Source: Rhizophagus sp. LPA8_4_AMF (lineage: Eukaryota; Glomeromycota; Glomeromycetes; Glomerales; Glomeraceae). From it: a stretch of DNA of 50,519 nucleotides. A model generated the notes under the pieces. It was not told the origin of the DNA and searched no databases. It worked only from the letters and a program-made list of their open reading frames with translations. The position numbers and the translations under genes were made by a program. Location of the stretch: the NCBI GenBank assembly GCA_021464525.1, contig JADRCO010000131.1, positions 1-50,519 of the forward strand. The letters are read 5' to 3'. Positions 11,555 through 26,995 of this stretch are shown here, piece by piece (within the stretch, counting starts at the first letter, position 1; each line of letters starts with the position of its first letter).

Positions 11555-12361
11555 ATGGATTCAGACAAATCTACTATTACAAATGGTGGGTATTATGTTT
11601 GTATTTAGGATCGTTGTTGTAACTTTTCTAATCAGATTTATATCGATTTCCGCGCTGCTCAAGTGAAGTTTAACGACTTTACAAAAATCGGGTTCAGAAT
11701 AGGAAAAATATTGTCGGCTACCTTATTAACTAAAGCACGTAAACCTGCATATAAATTACAAGTTGATTTTGGAGAGATAGGAAAAAAGGTGTCCTCAGCT
11801 CAATTGCCTGCTAATTATGAAGTAGACCAAGTAGTGGGGAAGACGGTTGTGGGCGTTGTTAATCTTCCACCACGTCGTATTGCAGGAGTTAAATCGGAAG
11901 CTTTAATTGTTGGATTTCCTGATTCACAGGGTAACGTTTTTCTTCTTAATACCCGTTCTCAGGAAACAGCCAATGGCAGTCAATTGGCTGAGTGTGGTCA
12001 ACATGCCGATGAGATTAATTATGATGACTTTCAAAAGGCTGATATTCGGTCGGCAACAGTCCTATCTGTTGAGCCATTAGAAGAAAATGAAGGTGCTTTC
12101 CACGTAAAATTAGATGCTGGAAAATACGGAGAAAAATTGGGTTTCTTGAACGATATTGATCAAGAAACAGTAAATACTCTGATTGGTAGTCAAGTAGCAG
12201 CGCTTTTAAATTTGGAACCTGAAGATATACCAGATCAGCGATGTAATACTCTTTTACTCACGTTTCATGCCGTTCAGAGTGATAATACTAAGAAAGCTAT
12301 TCGTTTGCCATTTGGAGTAGATGGAAATGGGCAAGTAGCTAACGGAGAAAAACTTTTCTAA
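11555..12361 (+). CDS. tandem CsaA-type tRNA-binding-domain protein
   Basis: Exons 11555-11585 and 11664-12361 give 242 aa. The 78-nt intron interrupts codon 11 and restores the frame from MDSDKSTITN into VKFNDFTKIGFRIGKI. Residues ~11-120 are a full CsaA-like OB-fold: FRIGKI, KARKPAYKLQVDFGEIGKK, SSAQLP, VVGVVNLPPRRIAGVKSEAL and GFPDSQGNVFLL. Residues ~125-242 repeat the same fold in diverged form: DDFQKADIRSATVL, GEKLGFLNDI, AALLNLEPEDIPDQRCNTLLL. Bacterial CsaA is a ~110-aa dimeric tRNA-binding or chaperone-like protein, so this looks like an internal duplication giving a single-chain dimer. The second copy has lost the NLPPRRIAG loop. The cellular role in fungi is unclear. The short first exon is inferred from phase and splice sites. 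Confidence 0.85.
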
Positions 12362-12480
12362 GTTTGAATATAGGATTAGAATAGTTTTTAAACCTCAGAT
12401 CTTGTTGTAAATTGATATTTTTTTTATAAAATGCGAAAATTTTTTTTATTATATGTAGCCAATATTTTTATCCTAATTAT

Positions 12481-13248
12481 GTGACCAATTCTTCTCTCGA
12501 GCCAGGAGAGACTTATGAATTCTATCGTTCAGGGGGACCTGGCTTCAAGATTATGAATGAAGAAAATTATCCCGAATCAATTAAAACTTTCTTATCTGAT
12601 GAGCTTTGTTATATTATTAAAATATTATCAGAAGGAAAGTATTATGTTCTTTTAGAAATAGGGTCTGCAAATTCGATTAAAGCGCTTACCATTGTACAAA
12701 AAAATTATAAATATTATGGAATTGATGTTAATTCAAGATTTGTTCAAGAAGCAACCCAAAATTTTGTAGAGAATAATATATCTGATAAGGCCAAAGTTAA
12801 ATTAATGTCATTTTTTGAACTAAATTCTTCTTTCGAGGCTTTCAATATAAATGAAAAAGTGTTAATTGTCTTGCCCTTCAACTTGTTTGGAAATTTGGGT
12901 AACCCTAAAAAAATATTTGAGAAGCTCTTTATACTTTGTCAAGATTTTATTATAAGTTATTATAAAATAAATCGTACTTCATACTTAGCAAGAGAAGAAT
13001 ATTATAAGAATTGTGAATACAAAGACTTAAATTACACGAAAGATTATTCCCAAGCTAAATTCACTTCAAGTGAGGGATTTTGTTCTATTACTTATAATCC
13101 GGAGTATATCGAACGTATTATTCATGAACTAGTGCATGAATTAAAACTCCCCTTTAAAATCGATATAGAACATAATTCTTTTAATCTCATCGGATTGGCA
13201 ACTTATGTTAGATTTAATCAATCATCAGACGCGAGCCGCAGTGGATAA
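12481..13248 (+). pseudogene. class I methyltransferase-like ORF, intronless, no ATG
   Basis: A 256-codon open frame starts at GTG (12481). The frame is open upstream to a stop near 12428 but contains no ATG. The first in-frame ATG is 12553, inside what looks like the conserved N-terminal region (FYRSGGPGFKIMNEENYPES). LLEIGSANSIKAL followed by YYGIDVNSRFV resembles SAM-binding motifs I and II of class I methyltransferases. VLIVLPFNLFGNLGN could be the motif IV region. I cannot name the substrate. There are no introns, unlike nearly all neighbours. It lies 119 bp behind CsaA on the same strand, with little room for a promoter. It could be a 5'-truncated or decayed gene, possibly of bacterial-type origin, or a gene using 12553 or a missed exon. 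Confidence 0.5.
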
Positions 13249-13313
13249 TCAAGTTTGTGTAACCATAATCGTAATTCGTGTTTTGTTAATACGAGAAATT
13301 ATAATAGATAAGC

Positions 13314-13315
<2 letters not shown>

Positions 13316-13381
<66 letters not shown>
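13316..13381. repeat. poly-T tract (66 nt, one AA interruption)
   Basis: A T-run from 13316 to 13347, AA, then a T-run to 13381. The frames called across it in either direction are homopolymer artefacts. On the minus strand this is a poly-A tract, compatible with the tail of a minus-oriented retro-insertion, but no matching body was recognised to its right. Confidence 0.9.
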
Positions 13382-13386
<5 letters not shown>

Positions 13387-14117
13387 CTTTATAAGTAAGG
13401 TGAATGAATATAAGTCAACATTACAAAAATAGGTGTAATTTACGAGAAGAAACATTTTTCTAAGGTTATAAACGTATTTATACAGTTTTCGCGAAAATGC
13501 ACAACAAAAAGACTTTATAAAATCTTAATTTAGGTAATGGACAAGTAAATTTTTTGTTACTTACATTTTGAGTTCTAATAATTTTTTTTCTATTTATAAT
13601 AGAAGTATCGATCTTATTTTAATTATTTATTTATCCAATAATTATGTTTTTAATTTTTTACGCAATACGATTCAATATACTCTCGTTGGAGTGTTTCTAG
13701 TTGCAAGTTATGATATTCATAATAAATATGGTTATTATTTGGCTATTAAAATTTATTAATTTTCGTTCATTCGATGCTTTAAAAAAAATTCAGCTTGATT
13801 TTCTTACGCATTCACTGCGCAAGATCTTGTGTGGGAAAGAAGGATTTAGCATTTGAGATAGGATTATGTAATCGCGGACGCGTATATTAATTTTTCTTTA
13901 CTAACTAATGGACACATTTTAACTCGGTTTAATAATGAATGTTTATCAATTAATCAAATTGATAAATTGGGAGATAATATCTTATTAATATAATAAATAC
14001 TGATAATTATTTATCATCTAATTTATTTAAATACAATTTATCTGGGTCTATTATAGAAGTTTCTTCTTTTCTATCCTAATCTGCACTAAATAATAATAAG
14101 TTTCATCAATTATGAAA
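13382..14117. other. intergenic spacer
   Basis: AT-rich sequence between the methyltransferase-like ORF and the 3' end of PFK. A 63-codon hydrophobic open frame at 13568-13759 (+) has no recognisable domain and no splice context, and I do not call it a gene. Confidence 0.5.
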
Positions 14118-18194
<4,077 letters not shown>

Positions 18195-18906
18195 TTTTAT
18201 AGCTTCTTGGTAATTTTAGATCTATCTTTACGGCTTAAATATCTAATGATAGTGGTGATCAGATCAGAGATTTTTAAAAATCACGAGATAATTATAAATG
18301 GTAACAATATTAGTTGATCTTGCATAAAGCGCGCGTTAACTTTTTTTTTTTTAAATGCATATAAAATTTTCGAGAATAATCCTATAAACAGGGGTACCGG
18401 AAATTTCAAAAATTCTTTTCAATGTTCGCGTCTTTTAATTTCGTTTATTTAAATTACAGTATCTGTATTGTTAACTTTTAATATAATTTCTTAACTTGCA
18501 GATGAAACATTTTTTGCACATGAAATTCAAAGTGGTTAAGTATGAAAAATTATTGATAATAATAAATTTTTTTTTTATTTGATTAATTTGTAAAATAAGT
18601 AATAATCATTTACAAATGAATGGATAAAATAAAATATTTCAATAGTTTTGTAATATACATACCAGACAAAATACGATCTTATCAATATTGATCGCCTTAT
18701 TAGCATTATTGAATGTTTCTGATTAGAAACCAATAAAAAATGATTCCCAATTTATTTCTAAATTTATTTGATAGTGACATCATTAGACTGACTGTCCCTA
18801 TAATAACGTACAGAGCCAACGTCAATCAACTGCCTTATCTGATTCTCGTTTTTCTGTGATCATCACGCACATAAAATATCGTTTTTTTTTTAGAAAAAAA
18901 ATTGAA
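18195..18906. other. divergent intergenic region PFK / GRASP
   Basis: The 5' flanks of PFK (minus) and GRASP (plus). It is AT-rich apart from 18780-18870. No gene and no motif I can support. Confidence 0.5.
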
Positions 18907-20894
18907 ATGGGAGGAACTCAGAGTACACCAGCTAAAGGAAATGGATATCATGTATTACGGGTATTTATTAAATAATTCAATTTATTATTTATAAAATCAA
19001 ATTCAGTATTAATGGTCTATTTTATTTATAAATAAGGTACAAGAGAATTCACCTGCTCATACTGCAGGAATAGAACCATTCTTTGATTATATTGTTGGAA
19101 TTAATGGAATTCAATTGGTATGATTCAATAATATAATAGAATTAAAAGATTTTCATTTTTATTTTGATTGAATAATTAATATAGAATAATTATTTTTTGA
19201 AAGAATATTGATAGTCCATTCTTTCAAGAACAATTATCACAATATATCGATAAAGAAGTTATATTATTGATTTATTCTACAAAAGAACAAGAATTTAGAG
19301 GTATATTGAATATTTTTATTAAAAATTTAAAAAACTTAATAATAAATTCATTGAATTGATCTATTATTTATTTGAATAATAAATAGAGGTGAAATTAATT
19401 CCAAATAGAAATTGGTCAAGTAATCCTCAAGATGGATTAATTGGTAAGAATTATAGAATTATAAGAAATACCCCGTTTTTTTTGTAAAAAAACCAGGTTT
19501 TTTAATTGATTTGATTTAAAATAGGTTGTAGTATTCGATATTGTTCATATGAGGTAACTAATATTTTTTCATTAATAAATTATAATAATTTTTCCCAATC
19601 TAAGTTTTTTTTCCCTATCTAACAATATTATATAGAGTATTAATGAACATGTATGGCATATTTTGGATATTGCTCCGGATAGTCCAGCAGAAATGGCCGG
19701 CTTGGTATAGAGATATTTTTTTTGTTCACTTTCTCTCTATTAATTAGAAATATAGATTTTTTTTTCTTAAGTTATAATTTATATTTAAAGGTTCCATTAA
19801 CAGATTATGTGATCGGAACCCCTCATGCTACTTTACGTAGTGAAACAGATTTTTATGATTTAATTGAAGAATATTTAGGAAAATCTCTTCGACTTTATGT
19901 ATATAATGCTGATTATGATGTTTGTAGAGAGGTATGATAATAATATTAAGGGTATTCAATAATTTTGAAAGTTTATATTCATTAATTTATTATTATTAAA
20001 AAGGTTATAATCATCCCAAATCGTGAATGGGGTGGTGAAGGATCTTTAGGTTGTGGAGTTGGTTATGGGTAAATATGACTTAACAATATAATGATGGGTT
20101 TGGTTGGACATACACAGTGAAATTCAATAAACCGGATCTTCGATAAATCAGATCATAAGTAAAATCTGAGTTGAGTTCTAGAACGGATTATCATATCTAT
20201 TATACATTTGTTCTCGATCCGGATTTTTGATACCGGAATTCTATTGGAACGGACAGGTCCGGTATATCGAATTTCACTGTGTATTTTTTTTTTTAATTTA
20301 CAATGTTTTGGAAAAGGTTCTGGACATAAGAAAAAGTGTCTAAACCCTATCCAAAATCTATCCAAAATCTATCTAAATTTTCTTCAAAACTGTCAAATTA
20401 CCCAATACTAATAATATTTACCATTTATACATAGGTATCTTCATAGAATACCAAAAACAAACAAATTTAAATCACATGAACAAGAATTTACATTACCATG
20501 GAATACTTTAGCTCAACAAGTACCTCCCACTAATTTACATTATCAACATTATAATCCTGAAAATGATACTATAACACCAACATTATATCCTGTTGAAAAT
20601 ATTAATAATGAACAAAATGTTGAATTTTTTACTCCTGTAAATGTTCAGATGATTACAGATCCATCGACATCATCATCTATTAAGAATAAGAGCAGTGAAA
20701 ATGAAAATATAATAACATTAGGAAACTATTCCGATGAAAATAATAAAACAATCCCTCATAATATAAATGAAAAGAATAATAATGATAAAGAAATCAATGA
20801 AAAAGATGTTGAAGAAGAAGAAATTATTAATGAAAAACAAGAATATTATAATAATGAAATCATTAATAATGGTAATAATAATATACAGCAATAA
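18907..20894 (+). CDS. GRASP55/65-family Golgi/unconventional secretion protein (Grh1-like)
   Basis: Nine exons (18907-18960, 19037-19117, 19204-19300, 19387-19443, 19525-19553, 19636-19704, 19791-19931, 20004-20068, 20435-20894) give 350 aa. MGGTQS at the N-terminus is a good N-myristoylation site (Gly2), as in animal GRASPs. Two GRASP-type PDZ domains follow. PDZ1 has [20 protein letters not shown] and [14 protein letters not shown]2 has [37 protein letters not shown], and ends [18 protein letters not shown]. The C-terminal ~130 residues are an Asn/Glu-rich disordered tail, as in other GRASPs. The family tethers early Golgi membranes with golgin partners and supports unconventional secretion. 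The acceptor of exon 3 (GAAAG) was chosen because the nearer AG leads to a stop. Intron 8 (366 nt) contains a MITE. Confidence 0.95.
20113..20281. mobile_element. 169-bp mariner-like MITE in GRASP intron 8
   Basis: The left end CACAGTGAAATTC starts at 20113 and the right end GAATTTCACTGTG finishes at 20281, both flanked by TA (20111-20112 and 20282-20283). The terminal inverted repeat continues imperfectly through an ACCGGA block to about 26 bp per arm. TA target duplication plus a CA(C)AGTG terminus is the pattern of Tc1/mariner-superfamily MITEs. It has no coding capacity; short ORFs on both strands are accidental. Confidence 0.85.
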
Positions 20895-21572
20895 TTTTCT
20901 TTTACATATTTTTTAGTAATTTTTTTTTTTTAAAAAAAAATATTAGTTTATACTAAAATATATATATAATAATAATTATTAGTTTAATATATTTTGTAAT
21001 TTTTTTTTTCAGGGATTTTGTTTATAAAATGGTTAATAAACAGTTTTAACAGTTTTGCAATGAATTTTATAATTTAATTTTATTTTTACTATATCTAATA
21101 ATATTGTTATATTTATCATATATATTATATATTTATACATGTTTTCCCTACATCTAATTTATTGTTATTTTTATTGTATATATTTATATGTTTTTAACTG
21201 TATCTAATAATATAGTTATTTTTATCATATATATTTATATATGAATATAAATATATATATATATATATTTTTTTTAAAAAAACAAATCATCAATAATATT
21301 TATACAAACAACATATATATACAGTATATATATATATAAAATATCCAACACATCATGTAATAGAATTTTAATCCAACAATCAAATAAATCAAATGGGCCA
21401 AAATATAATTGATACAAGTTGGCAGTTGTAAGTAAAATGTTAAAAGTAATGCTTGTTAAAAGTAGTGTTATTTGATTTTTATATGTGTGTATACAACTTG
21501 TAAATTACAATGAAAAATATTTTTATATATATAAAAAAAAAAGGAATTTACTCATTAATTACATATTTTAAT
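20895..21572. other. convergent intergenic region GRASP / MKK
   Basis: Very AT-rich, with (AT)n runs around 21240-21265 and 21310-21340. It is the 3' flank of both genes, with no gene seen. Confidence 0.5.
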
Positions 21573-23153
21573 TTAATCCTTCCATTCCCAAACTTGTTTA
21601 ATCCATAATTCCAATTTCACTTGTCTTTGTGATGATAATTGAATAAATGGATGATCAAGCATTTGTTTAGGTGTAGGTCGTTTTTCTCCATCTTTTTCCA
21701 AACTATATAAAAAAAGATATTTAATGAGAAACTTGAAAAAAAAAGTAAGTAATCATTAAATGATTTTAAAAAAAATTCCCATACCAAATCTTTAAGAAAT
21801 CTTTAAGTTCTTCGCTCCATTGATATTCATCAGAAAGTGTAGGAGCGGGTAAGTTTGCAATATACGTAACTAATTCAATCGGAGACAAAAAGGAAGGAAA
21901 TGGAAATCGATTTTGTGCAACTTCCATTATCGTTAATCCTAAAGACCATACATCAGCAGATACCTTATATGGTAAACCTAGAATTCGTTCTGGCTATATA
22001 TTATATTTAATTAACAATTGAGTTGAACAAAGATTTCACAATGTATAAGATTCAACTAATTAAATATTTTAATTTATTACTTACGGCCATATAATAACTA
22101 GTTCCTAGAAATGTATCTGCTACTGAAGAAACTAATTCACCTGATACTCCAAAATCGCAAATTTTTATCTCTCCTTTTTTGGTTACCAAGATATTTGACG
22201 GTTTTATATCTATAAAAAGAAAAAAGCAAATATTTTAACTATATGTTATATATAAGAATAAAAAATTTATTATAATTATATATATAATTCCAACCTCTAT
22301 GAATGATTTGTTGACTATAGAGGTATACCAATCCTTTAAGAACCTAATGTAAATTTACAGATAAATTACTAGTTGCATTTAAATTTCAAATAAAAATTGA
22401 TAAAAAAACTTACTGATTCGGCAATTTTACCAAGGACTTTTTCACCAATTCTTCCTTGTCTTTTGGCCACATTTTTATAAATGGCATCTAAACTACCACC
22501 CTCACAATATTCCATGAAAATTGCAATTGATGAATCACTATCTTCCAAAATAGCACCATAATATGACACAATATTTGGTGAATGACATGTACGAAGAAAT
22601 TGAAGTTCACGAAGAATTTGCTTATATATTTTTGGGTCAAGGACAACATTGATTTTCTAAATAAAGTATAATGTATGTAAAAATGAATGTAATGACAAAT
22701 TATTAATTATTTCAACTATTTCATTCAACGCACCTTTTTTGCCATTATTTGGCCGGTTAACGTATTTTCTACTTTGGTGACTGTTCCACCAGCACCTTCA
22801 CCCAACCTAGACAACTCTCTCAAATTATTAGGGTTTATTTCATCACCATCCGGAGCAGAAACTTTAACAGATTCGTCATTGAAAAAATCTTTATTGTCGT
22901 CTTCTAGTGGTTGTGGAGTTATCCTTCCCATCACAGAGATAAGTTCATTAGTCTGTTGTTGTTGAGTCGTGCTAGCACCATTTGAATTTGATACAGGGAC
23001 AATAAGTGGAGAAAGAGAAGACGGAGCTGAGGAATTGGGGGTAAGGGAAGTGGTAGGGATGTTGAGACGAGTTGGGAGATTGTTGCGGGGAGTACGTTTG
23101 CCAGCGCCAGGACCTACCATTTGTTTACCATTTGCAACTGGGACTGACGCCAT
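21573..23153 (-). CDS. MAP kinase kinase, Mkk1/Mkk2 (cell-wall-integrity) type
   Basis: Six exons (23153-22734, 22656-22414, 22343-22295, 22209-22085, 21993-21785, 21702-21573) give 391 aa. Residues 1-110 are a Pro/Ser/Thr-rich regulatory leader. The kinase domain has a Gly loop GEGAGG at 118-123, a catalytic Lys near 140, [18 protein letters not shown] at 236-243, DFGVSG at 256-261, and an activation segment with S266 and T270 in the Ser-x3-Thr spacing of MEKs, then GTSYYMAPERI. The phrases [22 protein letters not shown] and the C-terminal QVWEW match the fungal Mkk1/Mkk2 branch better than Ste7 or Pbs2. In that pathway it would relay Bck1 signals to the Slt2/Mpk1 MAP kinase. The pathway assignment is inference from these motifs. 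Confidence 0.93.
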
Positions 23154-24134
23154 TGTTTAATGTTTTGACTTTACCGAATAATTATAAAAATTCACAATAT
23201 TATATAACTTTGAAGTTATGTCAGGGATAAATTCGTTTATAGAACAAGAGACAGTTTCGATATTCCTTTGGTTATTGTCATAAGAAATAAGTTTAAAATT
23301 TCTGGAAATCCATTGTAATTAAATATGTTGTGCATCAGAAATTCTTGAAATGTGTGACCGCATAGTGACAATAGTGGGGGATGGGAATTTGACATATTTC
23401 ACGTGAGTGATCTTTATGTGCCTAAAATAGAGAGAGGAATCCTCTTTAGGCATGTTAGATGTATCAATGGTTTTGGGCGTGATTTGTAATACCTGAACGC
23501 AATACATGCTCCCATGCGCATGTAAAATTAGTAAGTAAAACAGTACTATATAATAATAAGTAATTAAATTATTAATGAAAATGTTTTTTTTATTGATATT
23601 TTCTTTTTTATGTACAAAAACCCAATTAATCATAAAAAAATGGATAATTTATTTCTATACAAGATTACATATTTTTTTCTAATTCCGTTATCCACACTCC
23701 TTTTTTTTTGGTATTGAATAATTAATTATTAATAATACGATGGTAATGGACTGATACTTTTGGGATTATTAATTATTATTGATTATTTGAGATAAAATAA
23801 GAATGTTCAAAAAAAAAAAATTAGATTGATTTTAAAAATATATCTGTTAATATAAATAATAAATGGTAATAAAAAAAAATTATTTTTTTAATGTAAAATA
23901 AAATGAAAAAAAAAGAAAAACTCAAAACGAATCCCTAAAGAAAATTAAAATAAAAAAGTGACCAAAAAAAGAAATGAAATTGGAAATGCATATATATATT
24001 TACACTATACATAAAAGAAGAAAATGTCTAAAATGATAAATACTTTTTTTTAAAAAATAATGCCGAAAACTATAAACCAAATCTCAAAAAAGCAGATAAA
24101 TGTAAATAATAATAAATAAATACTAAATATACAT
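23154..24134. other. intergenic spacer upstream of MKK
   Basis: The 5' flank of MKK and 3' flank of the coiled-coil gene. A minus-strand open frame at 23319-23633 has no recognisable domain and starts in AT-rich sequence; it is not supported as a gene. Long A and T runs fill 23700-24130. Confidence 0.5.
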
Positions 24135-26995
24135 TTAATAAATATGATAAGTTTTGTAATAATCAAGTAAAAAACCAAATTTTGTTGTACCTTCACTTAT
24201 ATTAAATATATAATCAATCGCGATAAATAAAAGCGTAATTAATAAGACTTTAAAAACGAACAAAACCCAAGATTGTTTGGTTAAAGATTGATGATTTTTA
24301 GATGATTCTCCCACCGCGTTGTTGTTGTTATTGATATTGTTCGTCGCCTTTAATATTAACAAGTAAGTATAGAGAGTAGAAATGGGAAGAGAAGATAGAT
24401 TATGTAATTTTTATAGTTATTGATTGATGGTGATTGGTGAAATATATCAAAAATTTGATCAATTTAATCGCCTTTTTTCTCCAAAATAATCATTTAATAT
24501 ATTAATTATGATGCTATTACCGTGCTGTTCCTCTTCATACTTCTTCTCTTAACAGTAATCCATCCTTCATCGGTATCTTTCTTTGGCCTTGGTACGGGTT
24601 GATTATTACTATTATTTATTTCATTAGACTCAATGCTATATGACTGCAAAGGTTCAATAGCGCTTTTACGTTTTGGTTTAGTATTTGGCGGTTCGGCAAC
24701 GTTTGATGTAACACCATTTGATGCATCACCATTTGTCTTTGGTAACGATTTAGACTCCGATTTAGGTGACGTTGGTGACGTTGGTGAAGTAGGTGAAGAT
24801 TCAAATTCTTTATACTTTTTATCTGCTAACTCTTGTGCTTTTCTTAATTCATTTAATTGAGCTTTTTCGATTTTTAATTTTTCATTCTCAGCTCTCAATT
24901 TTTCATTTTCTGACATCACTTTATCTACAGTACGGGCTATAAAAATAAAAGGAAATCAATATCACAAATCGAAAATACGAATAAAAAAAAAAAATTAAAA
25001 TATATGATTATATACCTTTAGGGTTCAACTCGGCAACTTGTTTTTGTAGCATGGCGTTATTATTTTCGAGTTGTTTTTGTTGTTCTAAATACGGGGAGGG
25101 AAGAAAAGAGTAAGGAGAGAGAAGGTTAAAAAGTAATCTCTGAAAAATACATCGATGTCGAAAGGTAACGTCGAAAGACACGTCGAAAGATGCTTCGAAA
25201 GATGCTTGGAGATACCTCCAAGAGATACTTCAAGAGATAACTCGAAAGAGATACCTCGAGAGATACTTCAAAGATACTTCCAGAAAATTAATTATACAAT
25301 AATATACATACCTAATTTTTGAGATAAATTATTAACACGTTTCTTTGTCCAATCTTCAGCATCTTTAGCAGCTTTCAATTGAGCTTTAGTACTAGCTAAT
25401 TCATTTTTCAAATTTTCCACGGATTGGAATTCGGTTTTGAATTGCGCAAGATTTTCACTTAAAGAATCATATTGTTCTTTTGGAATCATATTAGATAATA
25501 AATTCTTTTGTTGTTGAATCGTATTTTCTTTAGATTCAAGTTGTAAACGTAAATCTTTCAAAGCATTACTTTGATTTTCTAAATCATTTTTAATATTATG
25601 TACAGAACTACATACACTTCCTAATTCAGATTTAACATTTTCAAGTTCACGTAAAGCTTCATTACGTTGATCAGTAACGGATTGTAATTCTAATTTTATA
25701 GAATTTAAAGTAGAATCACTATTTGAAAGATCATCATTAAGTTTTTTAATCTGAGAAATCAATAAAACATTTTCTTGTTTAAATTTTTCCAAACGGTCTT
25801 GAATTGATTTATCAAAAGGATTGTCAGTTTTCGCGATTTCAACTTCTTCTTGTGATTTAATTAAATCCGAAGTTAATTGATTAATTTTATTTTCATAATC
25901 AAGTTTTAATTTAGAAGATTCCTCTTTTGTTAAATTAAGTTGAACAAGTAATTTTTCATAATCGGATTTTTGTTTTTCTCTTTCTTCAAGATGTTTTTTA
26001 AGGAGATCGGATTCTTTAATTAAATCAGATTTAAGTTGATTAATTAAAACAACATTTTCAGAATTTTCTTGGACAAGTTTTTCAGATTCTTCTTTAATAG
26101 ATTTTAAATTAGATTTAACATTATCAAGTTCATCTTGAATAGATTGATTAGATTTCATAAATCTTTCAGTTTCTTTTTTACTTGAAGTTAAATCATTATT
26201 TAATTGTTGAATATTAGAAAGAAGTTGATCATTTTGAGATTTTAATTCATTAATTTCATGTTTATTAACTTCCAAAGCAACACGAGATTCCGATTGATAT
26301 TTATCAACAGATTCTTGAGCTTCTTGTTTATTAATAGAAAGTTCTTTTGTTAAATTTTCTACGCAAGATTTTTGATCTTGAAGTTCGATTTTAATTTTTT
26401 CCAATTCAGATTTTTCATTAATAATTTCTTGTTTAGAATTTGACAAATCAGATTCAAGTTGATTAATAGTAGAAACTTTTTGATTTAAATCATTTCTTAA
26501 TTGTTCCAATTCTTTTTCTTTTTCAGTTAAAGCGTCATTCAATTCTTTTTCTTTCTCATCATTACTGGAGATATCACGTGATTGAGGATCGGATTTAACG
26601 TCATCAGTATTTTTAGTATCAACACCTTTATTAAGATCATTAATATCATTAGTTAATTTTTCAACTCGACTTAACAAATTTTGATTAAGTTTTTCAATTT
26701 CTACTTTATGTTGACGTTCGATTTCTTTATCCAATTTAATTTTATCCAATTCATCTCTCAATTTTTGAACATAATCTTTTCCATCATCATCAGCAAAACC
26801 ATAACTTTTTCGATTTTTATTAATAAAACTACTTCTTTTATTATTACCAGTATTATTATTATTATCATCGATGACGACGCTATTTCTGTCTTTCTTTCGA
26901 AGACTTTTCATTTTTGATAATAAACCATTATTACTTTTATTATCTCCATTTTCGGTATTGGAACCGTTACTCGAACTTTTACCTAATGGTTTCAT
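24135..26995 (-). CDS. tail-anchored long coiled-coil protein (golgin-like)
   Basis: Four exons (26995-25312, 25084-25016, 24936-24521, 24347-24135) give 793 aa. After a basic Ser/Asn-rich head (residues 1-70), residues ~75-560 form a continuous Leu/Lys/Glu/Gln/Asn coiled coil with heptad spacing. A second short coiled coil (~562-630) follows, then a linker with PTSPTSPTSP repeats and WITVKRRSMKR. One hydrophobic segment starts at W750 (WVLFVFKVLLITLLFIAIDY) and leaves ~22 residues beyond it. This is the layout of a tail-anchored membrane tether such as a golgin or another organelle-tethering coiled-coil protein. No GRIP domain or other named module is visible, so the organelle is not determined. 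It lies two genes from GRASP, whose known partners are golgins. Intron 1 (227 nt) contains a short tandem repeat. Confidence 0.8.
25141..25285. repeat. degenerate TCGAAAGA / GAGATACTTC tandem repeat in an intron
   Basis: Within intron 1 of the coiled-coil gene, units such as GTCGAAAGACAC, TCGAAAGATGCT, GGAGATACCTCC and GAGATACTTC repeat in degenerate form at roughly 11-16-nt steps. The composition is unlike other introns here. Parts can fold back (GGAGATACCTCC is near-palindromic). It accounts for most of the extra length of this intron. Confidence 0.6.

Noticed and set aside
13205..13455. ORFs with poly-Phe or poly-Lys on the two strands
   Set aside because: Produced by the 66-nt poly-T tract.
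20153..20411. Two overlapping ~70-codon ORFs in GRASP intron 8
   Set aside because: They lie within and beside the mariner-like MITE and show no protein similarity.
23319..23633. 104-codon minus-strand ORF between MKK and the coiled-coil gene
   Set aside because: No recognisable motif and AT-rich composition at its start; no splice partners found.
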